Below, piece by piece: positions 31,978 through 41,480 of a stretch of 64,000 bases of DNA. Below the pieces are notes generated by a model that saw only the letters and a program-made list of their open reading frames with translations, was not told the DNA's origin and did not search any database. The DNA comes from Croceibacterium sp. TMG7-5b_MA50 (lineage in GTDB: Bacteria; Pseudomonadota; Alphaproteobacteria; Sphingomonadales; Sphingomonadaceae), in the NCBI RefSeq assembly GCF_039830145.1, contig NZ_CP156082.1:2746001-2810000 (forward strand), in the 5' to 3' direction. Both the position numbers and the translations under genes were made by a program. Position 1 is the first letter of the stretch. Every line of letters starts with the position of its first letter.

Positions 31978-34767
31978 ATGCCTGAATCCGCCACTTCGCG
32001 GGCCCGCCTGGGCCTGCGGGTATCTGCGCTTGCCATCATGGTGGCTGCCACGCCGGCGCTGGCGCAAGTCGCGCCGTTGCCAGGCGGCACCAGCGAGCAA
32101 CCCGCCACGCAAGGCACGCCTCAGACGTCAGTGGACGCCGCGGCACAAGGCGTCTCGGGTGCCGACACGGCCAGCACCGATGCGGGAACGGGCGAGATCG
32201 TGGTCACCGGTTTCCGCGGCAGCCTGGATCGCGCACTGGATATCAAGCGGAACGAGGCGGGTGCCGTCGATGCCATCCTGGCGGAGGATATGGCCGACTT
32301 CCCCGACCTGAACCTGGCGGAATCCATCCAGCGGCTACCCGGTGTCACGATCGAGCGTGATGGCGGGCAGGGTCGCACGATCAGCGTGCGTGGTCTGGGT
32401 GCCGATTTCACCCGCGTCCGGATCAACGGGCTGGAGGCGCAGGCTGCGGTCGGCGGCAATCGTGGTCGCGGTTTCGACTTCTCGATCTTCGCATCGGAAC
32501 TGTTCAACTCGATCACCGTGCGCAAGACGCAGTCGGCGGAGATCGAAGAAGGTTCGCTGGGCGCTACGGTGGACCTGCAAACCGGTCGCGCGCTGGACTT
32601 CGGCGCGGGCATCCATGGCGCGGTGGCGGGTCAGGCGTCCTACAACGACCTGTCCGAAAAGACCCTGCCGCGCCTTGCCGGCCTGTTGAGCTGGGCCAAC
32701 GAGGACGAGACCTTCGGCGTGCTGGCGTCTGTCGCCTACAGCGAGCGGCGCCCGACCAGCGAAAGCTTCAACACCACGCGCTGGCAGAGCGGCAATCCGG
32801 CCGAGGCCTACGGCGCCGGCAACAATTTCGCCGGTTGCCTGACCTGTACCACCGACGCTGAGCGGTCGGAGGCTCTCTCCGCCTTCTACCCGCGCATCCC
32901 GCGCTACACGATCGGGCTGTTCTCGGAAGACCGGCTGGGCCTGACCGGGTCGGTGCAATGGCAGCCGACCCCGGACACCGAGATCGTGCTGGACGGCCTG
33001 TATTCGAACTTCAACCAGAGCGGGGAAAGCCCGAATATCGAGGCGATCAGCTTCAGTCGCGCCGCCGGCGGCGTGCGTGAGACGGTCTTGCGCGAATACG
33101 AGATCGATCGGGACAAGAACACGTTGTCCTATGGCGTCTTCGACAATGTCGATGTCCGCAGCGAGAATGGGACCACCCGCAACGAAAGCCGTTTCACGCA
33201 GCTGTCGCTGAACGCGCGTCACGCCTTCACCGACCGGTTCCGTGCCAGGGTAAAGGTGGGTACTTCGCACTCGCGCGCCCGCACGCCGCTATCTGTCGCT
33301 TACATGTTCGACGCGTTGAACGTGGACGGCTTCACCTACGATTTCCGCGACAATGATCGCCTGCCGAAGATCTCCTACGGTTTCGACGTGACCGATGGGC
33401 GCAATTTCACCCTTACGGAATGGCGGCGGAGCAGCGGAGGCGCCGACTACCGCCTGAAGACCGCCGCTGGTGCGTTCGAATACGACCTGACGGACGATCT
33501 CACGATCAAGGCGGGCGCCGAATACCGCACCTATGACTTCGAAACGTTCGGCTTCCAGCAGGAGGTGTCCGCGCTGTCGGGCGCCGACCGGGCCACGGAC
33601 GTGACGAACTTGGGCAAGATCGAGACGATCGCCGGCGGGCTCGACATCCCGGCAGGAACCGACCTCAACTACATCGTCCCCGATATCGAGGCGATCAGCG
33701 CCGTCCTCAGCCGGTATGACGATCCGCTGGTTCCCGCGTTCAACGGTACGCGCGAGGTGGAGGAGAAGGATACGGGCGGCTTCGTCCAGGTCGACTTCGA
33801 CACGGTGGCGGCAGGCTTGACGGTGCGCGGCAATGTCGGCCTGCGCTATTCCCACACCGACACGACCTCCTCCGGCTTCCTCAGCACGGAATATGTCGAC
33901 GTGGACAACAGCTACAGCAACTGGCTGCCGTCCTTCAACCTGGCGGTCGAGCCGGCTGACGATCTGGTGGTCCGGCTCGGCGCGGCAAAGGTGATCTCGC
34001 GCCCTGGCCTGGGCGACCTGACCCCCGGTGGCACGCTGTCTACCCCGACCCGGCGCGTGTCCTACGGCAATCCGCTGCTGACCCCGTTTCAGGCGACGAA
34101 CTACGACGCCGCCATCGAATGGTACTTCGCACCGGAGGCGTTGCTGGCGGCGGCGGTGTTCTACAAGAAGATCGACAGCTTCCCGACCTCCGTCACGGAG
34201 ATGGTGCCATGGCGCAGCCTGGGCCTGCCCGACAGCTTGCTCGCCGGCTCGCCCGCCTCTCCCGACGAGGATTTCGAGGTTACCCGCCTAACCGACGGCA
34301 GCGGTGGCGAACTGAAGGGGCTGGAACTGCAGTACCAGCAGCCGTTCAGCTTCCTGCCCGGCGTGCTCGATAATTTCGGCTTCATCGGGAACATGACCTT
34401 TGTCGATTCAGAGGTCGATTACGGCGCGTTCGGCAAGAACCGGCTGCGCGGCCAGTCCAACTTCATGTACAATGCCACCCTGTATTACGAAGATGACCGG
34501 TTCAGCGCGCGGGCGTCCGCCGCTTACCGGGATGACTACCTGGTCGATTTCCCCGGCGGCAACGGCAACACCGAAGAAGGCGTCAATGCGACGCTGAACC
34601 TCGATGCATCCATCTCCTACGAGGTGGCGGACGGCGTGCGCCTGTCGGTTGAGGCGATCAATCTGACCGACGAGTACAACGACCGCTACGTCGATGTGAC
34701 GAACCGCGTCTCCAACTATCGCCACTTCGGGCGCGAGTTCCTGTTCGGGGCGCGCGCTTCGTTCTGA
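31978..34767 (+). CDS. TonB-dependent receptor, polysaccharide-type
   Basis: A 929-residue outer-membrane receptor of the large sphingomonad/Caulobacter type (TIGR01782-like). The signal peptide is about 1-34 (ends ATPALAQ). A TonB-box-like GEIVVTGFRGSLDRAL and a plug with LAESIQRLPGVTIERDGGQG and TISVRGLGADFTRVRINGLEA follow, then a beta-barrel ending in FLFGARASF. Placed between a pectate lyase, a GntR regulator and two further pectin enzymes, it most likely imports oligogalacturonides or rhamnogalacturonan fragments. No SusD-like lipoprotein accompanies it, as usual for proteobacteria. Substrate is inferred from context. Confidence 0.88.
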   Translation: MPESATSRARLGLRVSALAIMVAATPALAQVAPLPGGTSEQPATQGTPQTSVDAAAQGVSGADTASTDAGTGEIVVTGFRGSLDRALDIKRNEAGAVDAILAEDMADFPDLNLAESIQRLPGVTIERDGGQGRTISVRGLGADFTRVRINGLEAQAAVGGNRGRGFDFSIFASELFNSITVRKTQSAEIEEGSLGATVDLQTGRALDFGAGIHGAVAGQASYNDLSEKTLPRLAGLLSWANEDETFGVLASVAYSERRPTSESFNTTRWQSGNPAEAYGAGNNFAGCLTCTTDAERSEALSAFYPRIPRYTIGLFSEDRLGLTGSVQWQPTPDTEIVLDGLYSNFNQSGESPNIEAISFSRAAGGVRETVLREYEIDRDKNTLSYGVFDNVDVRSENGTTRNESRFTQLSLNARHAFTDRFRARVKVGTSHSRARTPLSVAYMFDALNVDGFTYDFRDNDRLPKISYGFDVTDGRNFTLTEWRRSSGGADYRLKTAAGAFEYDLTDDLTIKAGAEYRTYDFETFGFQQEVSALSGADRATDVTNLGKIETIAGGLDIPAGTDLNYIVPDIEAISAVLSRYDDPLVPAFNGTREVEEKDTGGFVQVDFDTVAAGLTVRGNVGLRYSHTDTTSSGFLSTEYVDVDNSYSNWLPSFNLAVEPADDLVVRLGAAKVISRPGLGDLTPGGTLSTPTRRVSYGNPLLTPFQATNYDAAIEWYFAPEALLAAAVFYKKIDSFPTSVTEMVPWRSLGLPDSLLAGSPASPDEDFEVTRLTDGSGGELKGLELQYQQPFSFLPGVLDNFGFIGNMTFVDSEVDYGAFGKNRLRGQSNFMYNATLYYEDDRFSARASAAYRDDYLVDFPGGNGNTEEGVNATLNLDASISYEVADGVRLSVEAINLTDEYNDRYVDVTNRVSNYRHFGREFLFGARASF

Positions 34768-34802
34768 CGATCAGGGCGGGGTGGCGATGCCTGCGGGCGA
34801 CG

Positions 34803-35516
34803 TCACCCCGTCGTCATCGCCGCGCCCAGCTCCGAATGGCGCGACAGGCTTTCGGTCATATGATGCCGCGCCGCGTCCCGCGCGCCGGTGATGTCCATGC
34901 GGACGATTGCGGCCAGGATCGCCTCGTGCTCGGCCCTGACCTTGGCGACGTAGTGATCGTGCGCCTCCCCCGGCTGGTCGCGCAGGTACAGGTTGCGGGG
35001 CGGCACCAGCCGTATGCCCAGAAAGTCGATGAAGCGGGCGAAGTAGGGGTTCTTCGTCGCCTGTGCGATCGCCATGTGGAACTGCGCATCCGCGCTGGCA
35101 TAGGCCGCCGGGTCTTCGCAGACCTCCGCCATCTGCCGCATGGCCGCCCGCATCGCGTCCACATCGGCCTGGTCCCGGCGCGCTGCGGCCAGGCCCGCCA
35201 TCTCCGTCTCGATCGCCAGCCGCATCTCCAGCAGGCGAACGATCTCGCCTAGTTCGCTCAGTTCCTCCCGCGTGACCTGGAAGGCACGATAGCGCGCACC
35301 TTCGGTCACGAACACGCCTGACCCTTGCCGCGACCGGGCGAAGCCCTGCGCTTCCAGCCGGGCGACGGCCTCGCGCACCACGGTGCGGCTAACTTCCTGG
35401 GTGGTCGCGATGCTTTTCTGCGATGGCAGTCTGGTTCCGGGGGCGATGGTGCCGCTGATGATCTCGGCCTTCAGCTTGTCGTACAGCTCGTCGGCGAGTG
35501 AAACGGCCCTTGCCAT
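34803..35516 (-). CDS. FadR-subfamily GntR transcriptional regulator
   Basis: A 237-residue regulator with an N-terminal winged helix (about 5-75, with PGTRLPSQKSIATTQEVSRT and ARLEAQGFARSRQGSGVFV) and a C-terminal all-helical FCD ligand-binding domain (about 90-220; metal-binding-type Asp/His residues in DAQFHMAIAQATKNPYF and EHEAILAAI). The start is ATG 35516, preceded by AAAGGA; a TTG two codons upstream is less likely. FadR-type GntR proteins often sense uronate-derived acids. Flanked by pectin genes, it probably controls them, but no operator was identified. Confidence 0.87.
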   Translation of the reverse strand: MARAVSLADELYDKLKAEIISGTIAPGTRLPSQKSIATTQEVSRTVVREAVARLEAQGFARSRQGSGVFVTEGARYRAFQVTREELSELGEIVRLLEMRLAIETEMAGLAAARRDQADVDAMRAAMRQMAEVCEDPAAYASADAQFHMAIAQATKNPYFARFIDFLGIRLVPPRNLYLRDQPGEAHDHYVAKVRAEHEAILAAIVRMDITGARDAARHHMTESLSRHSELGAAMTTG

Positions 35517-35763
35517 AGACAATCCTTTGCACTGGCGCCCGCGGCGCCGGGATCATGTCGTATCGCATTGTCAGGGCCATGAACAACGACTGTTAGAGCA
35601 TCGGCCGAATGAGGCGGAACGCCCGAGGCATCACGCGAGCGCGCGGCATGCCGCTTGAATGCCGACCTGAACCAGTGACGCATATGGAAGTAGATTGCGT
35701 ATATGAAAGAAGCCGTCCATACCTGCTGCCATAAACGGCGTAACGGGCGGAGAGGACAAGGCG

Positions 35764-38214
35764 ATGGCAGGTTGGCAGCCACACATGGACCGACGGGACG
35801 CGCTGGCGACGTTGGGCGCCGGACTTGCGCTGGCTCCTGGCGGTGCGGCAGCGGTCGCCAATGCGGGATCACAGGCGACCGGTGGCTCGCCCGCCAGCGA
35901 CAGTGTGCTTTGGTATGCGCAGCCCGCCGCCAGCTGGGTGGAGGCGCTGCCGGTCGGCGCGGGGCGCATCGGCGCCATGGTCCATGGCGGCACCACCCGC
36001 GAATACCTGCAATTGAACGAGGATACACTGTGGTCGGGCGGCCCCTACGATCCTGCCAGTCCGGATGCACGCGATGCCCTGCCGACTGCGCGTGAGCTGA
36101 TCTTCGCTGGACGCTTTGCGGAAGCGGAGACGCTGCTGAGCGAGAAGGTCATGGCCCGCCCGTTGAAGCAGATGCCATACGGCACCGTCGGCTGGCTGGT
36201 GCTGACCCGCCTCGGCAGCGTGCCCGGCCCGCCGCCTTTCAGTGCGGAGCGGGCGATCCGCAGCGTGGTGACGCCGTCGGTCCCGCCCATGCCGCTGCCC
36301 GGCTACCGGCGCGAACTGGACCTCGACAGTGCGGTCGCCACCACCAGCTGGACCGCCGACGATGGCACGATCCACCGGCAGGACGTGCTCGCATCCCACC
36401 CGCACCAGGTGATCGCCGTGCGGATCACCGCCGATCGACCGGGCGCGGTGTCGCTGGCGCTGGCCTTCGTGTCGCCGAACAAGGACGCAGCCGTTGCCGC
36501 CGGGCGGGCGGGCGAACTGATGCTGTCGGGCGCCAATGCTCCGGCACAGGGGGTGGCGGGGGCGCTGACCTACAATGCGCGCGCATTGATGCAGCACAAG
36601 GGCGGTACGTTGCGGCAGGAGGGCGATCAGCTGATCGTGACCGGTGCTGACGAGGTGGTGCTGCTGGTGGCCATGGCGACCAGCTATCGCCGGTACGACG
36701 ATGTCTCCGGCGATCCCGCCGCGATCACCGCCACGCAGATCGACCGCGCCCGCCCGCTGGGATGGCGCCGGATCGCGGAGGACAGCAGCGCCGATCATCG
36801 GGCGCTGTTCCGCCGGGTGTCGCTCGATCTCGGGCGCACGCCGCACGCGGACCTGCCGACCGATCAGCGCGTGCGGCGCGGGGGGGCGGGGGATGATCCG
36901 TCGCTGGCGGCGCTGTATTTCAATTATGCCCGCTACCTGCTGATCGGCAGTTCCCGCCCGGGCAGCCAGCCGGCCAACCTGCAGGGTATCTGGAACGATT
37001 CCACCAGCCCGCCATGGGGCGGCAAGTACACGATCAACATCAACACGCAGATGAACTACTGGCCGGCGGAGCCTGCCGCGCTGCCTGAATGCGTGGAGCC
37101 GCTGGTGGCGATGCTGCGGGACCTGTCCGTTACCGGCGCCCGCACCGCGCGGACGATGTATGGCGCCCGCGGCTGGGTCTGCCATCACAATACGGATCTG
37201 TGGCGCGCGACCGCGCCGATCGACGCGCCAAGCTACGGCATGTGGCCCATGGGCGGCGCGTGGCTGACCACACATCTGTGGGACCACTACGATTACGGCC
37301 GCGACCGCGCCTTTCTGCAATCGGTCTACCCGATCATGCAGGGTGCGGCACTGTTCTTCGTGGACACGCTGGTCCGCGATCCGCTGACCGGTGCCATGGT
37401 GACGAACCCGACCACTTCGCCGGAGAACCGACATGGCGGGATGAGCGCGCTTTGTGCCGGCCCGACGATGGATGCCGGCATCCTGCGCGACCTGTTCACC
37501 CAAGTGGCGGATGCGGCCGACATCCTTGGCACGGATGCCGACCTCGCGCGGCAATTGCGCGCCTTGCGCGAAGAGCTGCCGCCATTCCGCATCGGTGGGC
37601 AGGGCCAGTTGCAGGAATGGCAGCAAGATTGGGATGCGCAGGCGCAGGACATCAATCACCGGCACGTCAGCCACCTCTATACGGTCTATCCGGCCCGGCA
37701 GATCAGCGTGGAGACGACCCCCGACCTGGCGAAGGCGGCGATGCGATCGTTGGACATTCGCGGAGACGAGGCCACCGGGTGGGCGACTGCGTGGCGCATT
37801 GCCTTGTGGGCGCGCCTGCGCGACGGCAATCGTGCGCACGGCATCCTGCGGTTCCTGATTGGGCCGCAGCGTACCTATCCCAACATGTTCGATGCGCACC
37901 CGCCCTTCCAGATCGACGGCAATTTCGGGGGCGCCGCCGCCATCGCGGAAATGTTGCTGAGCAGCGCGGACGAGACGATCCTGCTGCTGCCCGCCTTGCC
38001 CGACGCATGGCCTGCCGGTTCGGTCAGCGGCCTGCGCGCGCGGGGCGCCTGTACCGTCGACCTGACCTGGCGCCGCGGCGCCCCTGACAGCGTGACGCTA
38101 CGCAGCACGATCGGCGGACGCCGGATCGTCCGGTTCGGGGATGTGACCCGGGCACTCGATCTCGCGCCCGGTCAGGAGGTACGGCTGGCCGGGCCGCATT
38201 TGCGGCCGGCCTGA
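35764..38214 (+). CDS. Glycoside hydrolase family 95 (alpha-L-fucosidase / alpha-L-galactosidase type)
   Basis: An 816-residue exported glycosidase. A twin-arginine-like signal (MDRRDALATLGAGLALAPGG) begins at the second ATG (35785); either start is possible. The N-terminal beta-sandwich begins with the family stretch WVEALPVGAGRIGAMVHGG. The (alpha/alpha)6 barrel has the GH95 catalytic set by comparison with AfcA: N425 and N427 in ININTQMNYW (base partners), E554 in TTSPENRHG (general acid) and D718 in FQIDGNFGG. GH95 enzymes remove alpha-L-fucose or alpha-L-galactose, sugars of plant rhamnogalacturonans and xyloglucan. It is divergent from the GntR regulator, with a 247-bp gap that holds both promoters. 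Confidence 0.9.
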   Translation: MAGWQPHMDRRDALATLGAGLALAPGGAAAVANAGSQATGGSPASDSVLWYAQPAASWVEALPVGAGRIGAMVHGGTTREYLQLNEDTLWSGGPYDPASPDARDALPTARELIFAGRFAEAETLLSEKVMARPLKQMPYGTVGWLVLTRLGSVPGPPPFSAERAIRSVVTPSVPPMPLPGYRRELDLDSAVATTSWTADDGTIHRQDVLASHPHQVIAVRITADRPGAVSLALAFVSPNKDAAVAAGRAGELMLSGANAPAQGVAGALTYNARALMQHKGGTLRQEGDQLIVTGADEVVLLVAMATSYRRYDDVSGDPAAITATQIDRARPLGWRRIAEDSSADHRALFRRVSLDLGRTPHADLPTDQRVRRGGAGDDPSLAALYFNYARYLLIGSSRPGSQPANLQGIWNDSTSPPWGGKYTININTQMNYWPAEPAALPECVEPLVAMLRDLSVTGARTARTMYGARGWVCHHNTDLWRATAPIDAPSYGMWPMGGAWLTTHLWDHYDYGRDRAFLQSVYPIMQGAALFFVDTLVRDPLTGAMVTNPTTSPENRHGGMSALCAGPTMDAGILRDLFTQVADAADILGTDADLARQLRALREELPPFRIGGQGQLQEWQQDWDAQAQDINHRHVSHLYTVYPARQISVETTPDLAKAAMRSLDIRGDEATGWATAWRIALWARLRDGNRAHGILRFLIGPQRTYPNMFDAHPPFQIDGNFGGAAAIAEMLLSSADETILLLPALPDAWPAGSVSGLRARGACTVDLTWRRGAPDSVTLRSTIGGRRIVRFGDVTRALDLAPGQEVRLAGPHLRPA

Positions 38215-38237
38215 CCGGCCGGCCGGACTACTGTACG

Positions 38238-38792
38238 CTACAGCTTGGGCAGGGTTACACCCTGCTGGCCCATATACTTGCCGGCCCGGTCAGCGTAGCT
38301 GACCTCGCACGGCTCGTTCCCCCGCAGGAACAGGAACTGGCACGCGCCTTCGTTGGCGTAGATGCGGGCGGGCAGCGGCGTGGTATTGCTGAATTCCAGC
38401 GTGACGTGCCCCTCCCACTCCGGCTCCAGCGGGGTCACGTTCACGATGATGCCGCATCGGGCGTAGGTCGACTTGCCAAGGCAGATCACCAGCACATCGC
38501 GCGGGATGCGGAAATATTCGACGGTGCGCGCCAGCACGAAGCTGTTGGGCGGGATCACGCAGACGTCCGTCTTGCGATCGACGAAGCTGTTGGCGGAGAA
38601 ATCCTTGGGATCGACCACAGCATTGTCGACATTGGTGAAAATCTTGAACTCGTCCGCCACCCGCGCATCGTAGCCGTAGGAGCTGAGGCCGTAGGAGATG
38701 CACCCTTCGCGCTGCTGGCGTTCCACGAAGGGTTCGATCATGCCGGCGCCCTGCGCCTGTTCGCGGATCCAGCGGTCGGAGAGAATCGTCAT
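38238..38792 (-). CDS. dcd: dCTP deaminase
   Basis: A 184-residue trimeric enzyme converting dCTP to dUTP, the source of dUMP for thymidylate synthesis. Conserved segments are [25 protein letters not shown], the active-site region [13 protein letters not shown]-like motif ([13 protein letters not shown]) and [20 protein letters not shown]. The start at 38792 gives the standard N terminus; an in-frame extension upstream has no family support. It is a housekeeping gene lying among pectin genes, convergent with GH95 (23 bp) and 38 bp downstream of a small anchored protein. Confidence 0.95.
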   Translation of the reverse strand: MTILSDRWIREQAQGAGMIEPFVERQQREGCISYGLSSYGYDARVADEFKIFTNVDNAVVDPKDFSANSFVDRKTDVCVIPPNSFVLARTVEYFRIPRDVLVICLGKSTYARCGIIVNVTPLEPEWEGHVTLEFSNTTPLPARIYANEGACQFLFLRGNEPCEVSYADRAGKYMGQQGVTLPKL

Positions 38793-38830
38793 GGCGGCGG
38801 GCATAGGGCCACTGGCGACGCTGGCAAGCG

Positions 38831-39313
38831 TCAGCCGGCCTTGCAGTAGACCTCCCCGCTGATGCCCAGATACAGGCACGGGCGGTCGCCCGCGCGTACC
38901 TGCAGCCAGTCGCCATCGATCCCACGGGTGAAATGAACCCGTCCGTCGCTGACGATGCCGTCATATGTCTCGGACCCGCCATCCCCGGCATAGGCCAGCA
39001 CCAGTGCATACCGGTCGGGCGCGGTGCGTCTGACCGTCAGGCGGTTGCCGCCGGCATCGCCCCACTGCCCGACATAGGCGTCGGGCGGAGCGGACGCCGC
39101 GGCGGGCAGTGTGGGTGCCGTGGGCGGTTCCAGCAACGGTGTTGCCGATGGGCTCGGCAGCGGCGATCCGGTTGGGGCGGGCACCACTGCCGACGGGGCG
39201 GAGGTGGCGGTGCCGCCATCCCCAGCCCACCAGCCGCCGGGGCGCAGCAGCGCAATGGCAAGTATCCCTGCCAGCGCCGCACCTGCGCCCAGCCATGCCC
39301 GTGGCGACTGCAT
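38831..39313 (-). CDS. Membrane-anchored protein of unknown function with Pro/Ser linker
   Basis: A 160-residue protein. A hydrophobic N-terminal anchor or uncleaved signal ([19 protein letters not shown]) is followed by a Pro/Ser/Thr/Ala-rich linker (about 33-78) and a C-terminal domain of about 80 residues ([20 protein letters not shown] and ending [13 protein letters not shown], two cysteines). The C-terminal part looks like a small beta-barrel resembling lipocalin-like bacterial domains, but no family is recognised. It starts 1 bp after the PL11 lyase stop and is probably co-transcribed with it and dcd. Confidence 0.65.
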   Translation of the reverse strand: MQSPRAWLGAGAALAGILAIALLRPGGWWAGDGGTATSAPSAVVPAPTGSPLPSPSATPLLEPPTAPTLPAAASAPPDAYVGQWGDAGGNRLTVRRTAPDRYALVLAYAGDGGSETYDGIVSDGRVHFTRGIDGDWLQVRAGDRPCLYLGISGEVYCKAG

Positions 39314-39314
39314 C

Positions 39315-41183
39315 CTACTTGCCGATCAGGTTCGCGCCATCGCCCAGATGGAAGCCGGGATGCGGCGGCTGGTTGTAGGCGACGTTCTGCCAGGCGATCG
39401 CCAGGCGGTAGACCGGATCATGCATCAGCGTTCGCAGGCGATAAGGCGTGGAGTACGGGGTGGCATAGATGCGCAGCTCCGTACCGTCTGCCGATGGCAG
39501 GATCAGCTCCTCCCGCCAGTCGCCCAGGATGTCGCCCGACAGGGTGGGCGTGGCCTTCGTACCGTTATTGCTGGTCATCCCGGTCGGCGACAGCAGCGGG
39601 GTGGCCGCGTTCGTCTCCCAGTTCCACTTGCTGATCGTGAAGCCGTCCTGCAGTTCCCGCAGCAGGTCGCCATCCCACCAGATTGCGAAGTTGATAGCGC
39701 TCGGCCGCCGGGTGCCGATCAGCTGCCCAGCGGAATTGTACAGGTTGTTGCTGCTGGCGGCCCATGCCTCCGACCCCGGATGACGCGGGTCGATGTCGAT
39801 CGCGATACCGCGGCCAATGTCGCGGGTGGACGGGGTGCTCCAGATCACCTCCCCCGTGCGGGCGTCCAGCATGGAGGAGCCGACCCCGCCATTGCCACGA
39901 TAATCCTCATGCACGCCGAACTTCTCCAGGCCCGGACGCGATGGCAGATGGTCGGTCACATGCATGGCATCGCCATGCTTCAGGTTGCTGTTCCACAGCG
40001 CCGCGCCAGTGTCGTCGACCGCCATCGCGCCATAGACGATCTCGTCCCGCCGATCCCCGTCCACATCGGCGATGGCCAGCTGGTGATTGCCCTGGCCGCG
40101 ATACTCTTCGCCGGCCACGTCGCTGTCGAAGAACCAGCGCTGCGTCAGCTGGCCATTGCGCCAATCCACCGCCCACAGCGTGGTGCGGGTGTAATAGCCG
40201 CGGGCGAACACGGCGGACGGGCGGCTTCCATCCAGATAGGCGACCCCCGCCAGGAAGCGGTCTACCCGGTTGCCATAGCCATCGCCCCAGACGGCGTTCA
40301 GCTGGCTGGAACTGGGCGATAGCGTATCAGGATGGCGCGGCGGGTTGTAGTCGATCGTCGCCATGGCCGCACCTGTCAGTCCGTTGAAGACGGTCAGGTA
40401 TTCGGGACCGGCGAGTACGTAGCCGTTGCTGTTGCGATAATCGGCAGTGGCATCGCCGATCACTTGCCCGGTGCCGTCCACCGTGCCGTCGGCGGTCTTC
40501 ATCATGACCTCAGCCCGGCCATCCCCGTCGAAGTCATAGACCATGAACTGCGTGTAGTGGGCGCCGGCGCGGATGTTGCGGCCCAGGTTCATGCGCCACA
40601 GCCGGGTGCCATCCAGACGATAGGCGTCCATGTAGACATCGCCGGTATACCCGCTCTGCGAATTGTCCTTGGCGTTGGTCGGGTCCCACTTCAGCACGAT
40701 CTCGTACTGCCCGTCACCATCCAGATCGCCGACGCTGGCGTCGTTGGGCATATAGCTGAAGGCTGCCCCGCCCAGCGTGCCGCCCGGCGGCGGCGACAGC
40801 GGAATGGAGCGGTAGCCCTCGCTCCATACCCCCGCGGCAGCGGATGGGGCTTGCGGCACGCCCTTCAGCACCGCACGCACGGTGTAGGTGGAAGCGGCGG
40901 TTCCGCCGGCATCGACCAGATTGGTGCGGTCGGCGATCGGCTGGGCATTCAGCAGCGTGCCGTCGCGATAGACGTTGAAGCGCGCGGCCATGCTGTCCGT
41001 GGCCATCATCCGCCAGGAGACGAGATTGCCCCCTTCAACCGCCGGGACGACCACGACGCCCCGGTCTAGTGCCTCCATCTGCCGCTGCTGCACGGTGACG
41101 GGCGTCCCGGCAAAGGCCGTGGTTCCGACTGCCAGCAGGCCAGCACTCGCCAGCAGGGTTCGACCGATCTTTGTGAAACGCAT
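39315..41183 (-). CDS. Rhamnogalacturonan lyase, polysaccharide lyase family 11
   Basis: A 622-residue exported enzyme that cleaves the rhamnogalacturonan I backbone of pectin. A signal peptide (about 1-25, ends TTAFAG) precedes a fibronectin-like region and an eight-bladed beta-propeller typical of PL11, with repeated calcium-binding DxDxDG motifs (DLDGDGQYE, DFDGDGRAE, DVDGDRRDE) and the conserved GAHYTQFMVYDF, GQGNHQLAIADV and KHGDAMHVTDHLPSRPG. The start is 41183 (MRFTKIGRT), chosen for the signal peptide; the frame is open 48 codons further. It is probably regulated with the other pectin genes. Exo or endo mode cannot be told. Confidence 0.92.
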   Translation of the reverse strand: MRFTKIGRTLLASAGLLAVGTTAFAGTPVTVQQRQMEALDRGVVVVPAVEGGNLVSWRMMATDSMAARFNVYRDGTLLNAQPIADRTNLVDAGGTAASTYTVRAVLKGVPQAPSAAAGVWSEGYRSIPLSPPPGGTLGGAAFSYMPNDASVGDLDGDGQYEIVLKWDPTNAKDNSQSGYTGDVYMDAYRLDGTRLWRMNLGRNIRAGAHYTQFMVYDFDGDGRAEVMMKTADGTVDGTGQVIGDATADYRNSNGYVLAGPEYLTVFNGLTGAAMATIDYNPPRHPDTLSPSSSQLNAVWGDGYGNRVDRFLAGVAYLDGSRPSAVFARGYYTRTTLWAVDWRNGQLTQRWFFDSDVAGEEYRGQGNHQLAIADVDGDRRDEIVYGAMAVDDTGAALWNSNLKHGDAMHVTDHLPSRPGLEKFGVHEDYRGNGGVGSSMLDARTGEVIWSTPSTRDIGRGIAIDIDPRHPGSEAWAASSNNLYNSAGQLIGTRRPSAINFAIWWDGDLLRELQDGFTISKWNWETNAATPLLSPTGMTSNNGTKATPTLSGDILGDWREELILPSADGTELRIYATPYSTPYRLRTLMHDPVYRLAIAWQNVAYNQPPHPGFHLGDGANLIGK

Positions 41184-41480
41184 CACCACGCTCTCCCTCG
41201 TCGTGCCGGTCCGCGCGTCGCAGCCGGCATGGTCCATTGGCAGAAGCAGGGCGCACGCCCGCAACCCGCGAAGCAGGTTGCATCGGTGATTGTCTGACGG
41301 ATGGAAGGTCGCGCCTTCTGATGCCATTACGGCACCAGGCCCCTGCGCAGACCTCCCGAACCCAGCTTCCTCTCGATTATGCGATTATTGTTACCAGCCT
41401 AATTGGCAGGGCAACGGCTGTCGAGCGGTTCTTTGCACTATGTGGTCGAAGTGGTCAGATGCTGGTGAGTTCGACAGACC
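41184..41480 (-). promoter_or_regulatory. Upstream region of the PL11 lyase
   Basis: This 297-bp gap between putA and the lyase holds the lyase promoter. The best minus-strand pair is TTGCCC (41414-41409), 18 bp, CAATAA (41390-41385), weak but in the most AT-rich patch; it would leave a leader of about 200 nt. No clear terminator for putA was seen. Confidence 0.3.

Noticed and set aside
34777-34810. Inverted repeat between the TonB receptor and the GntR gene as a terminator
   Set aside because: The 7-bp stem has a 20-nt loop, overlaps the GntR stop codon and lacks a T run.
31711-35563. Shared CATGTCRTAT word upstream of the pectate lyase (31711-31720) and of the GntR gene (35554-35563) as a regulator box
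   Set aside because: One-mismatch matches of this length between regions of this size are expected by chance, and the word is absent before the PL11 lyase.
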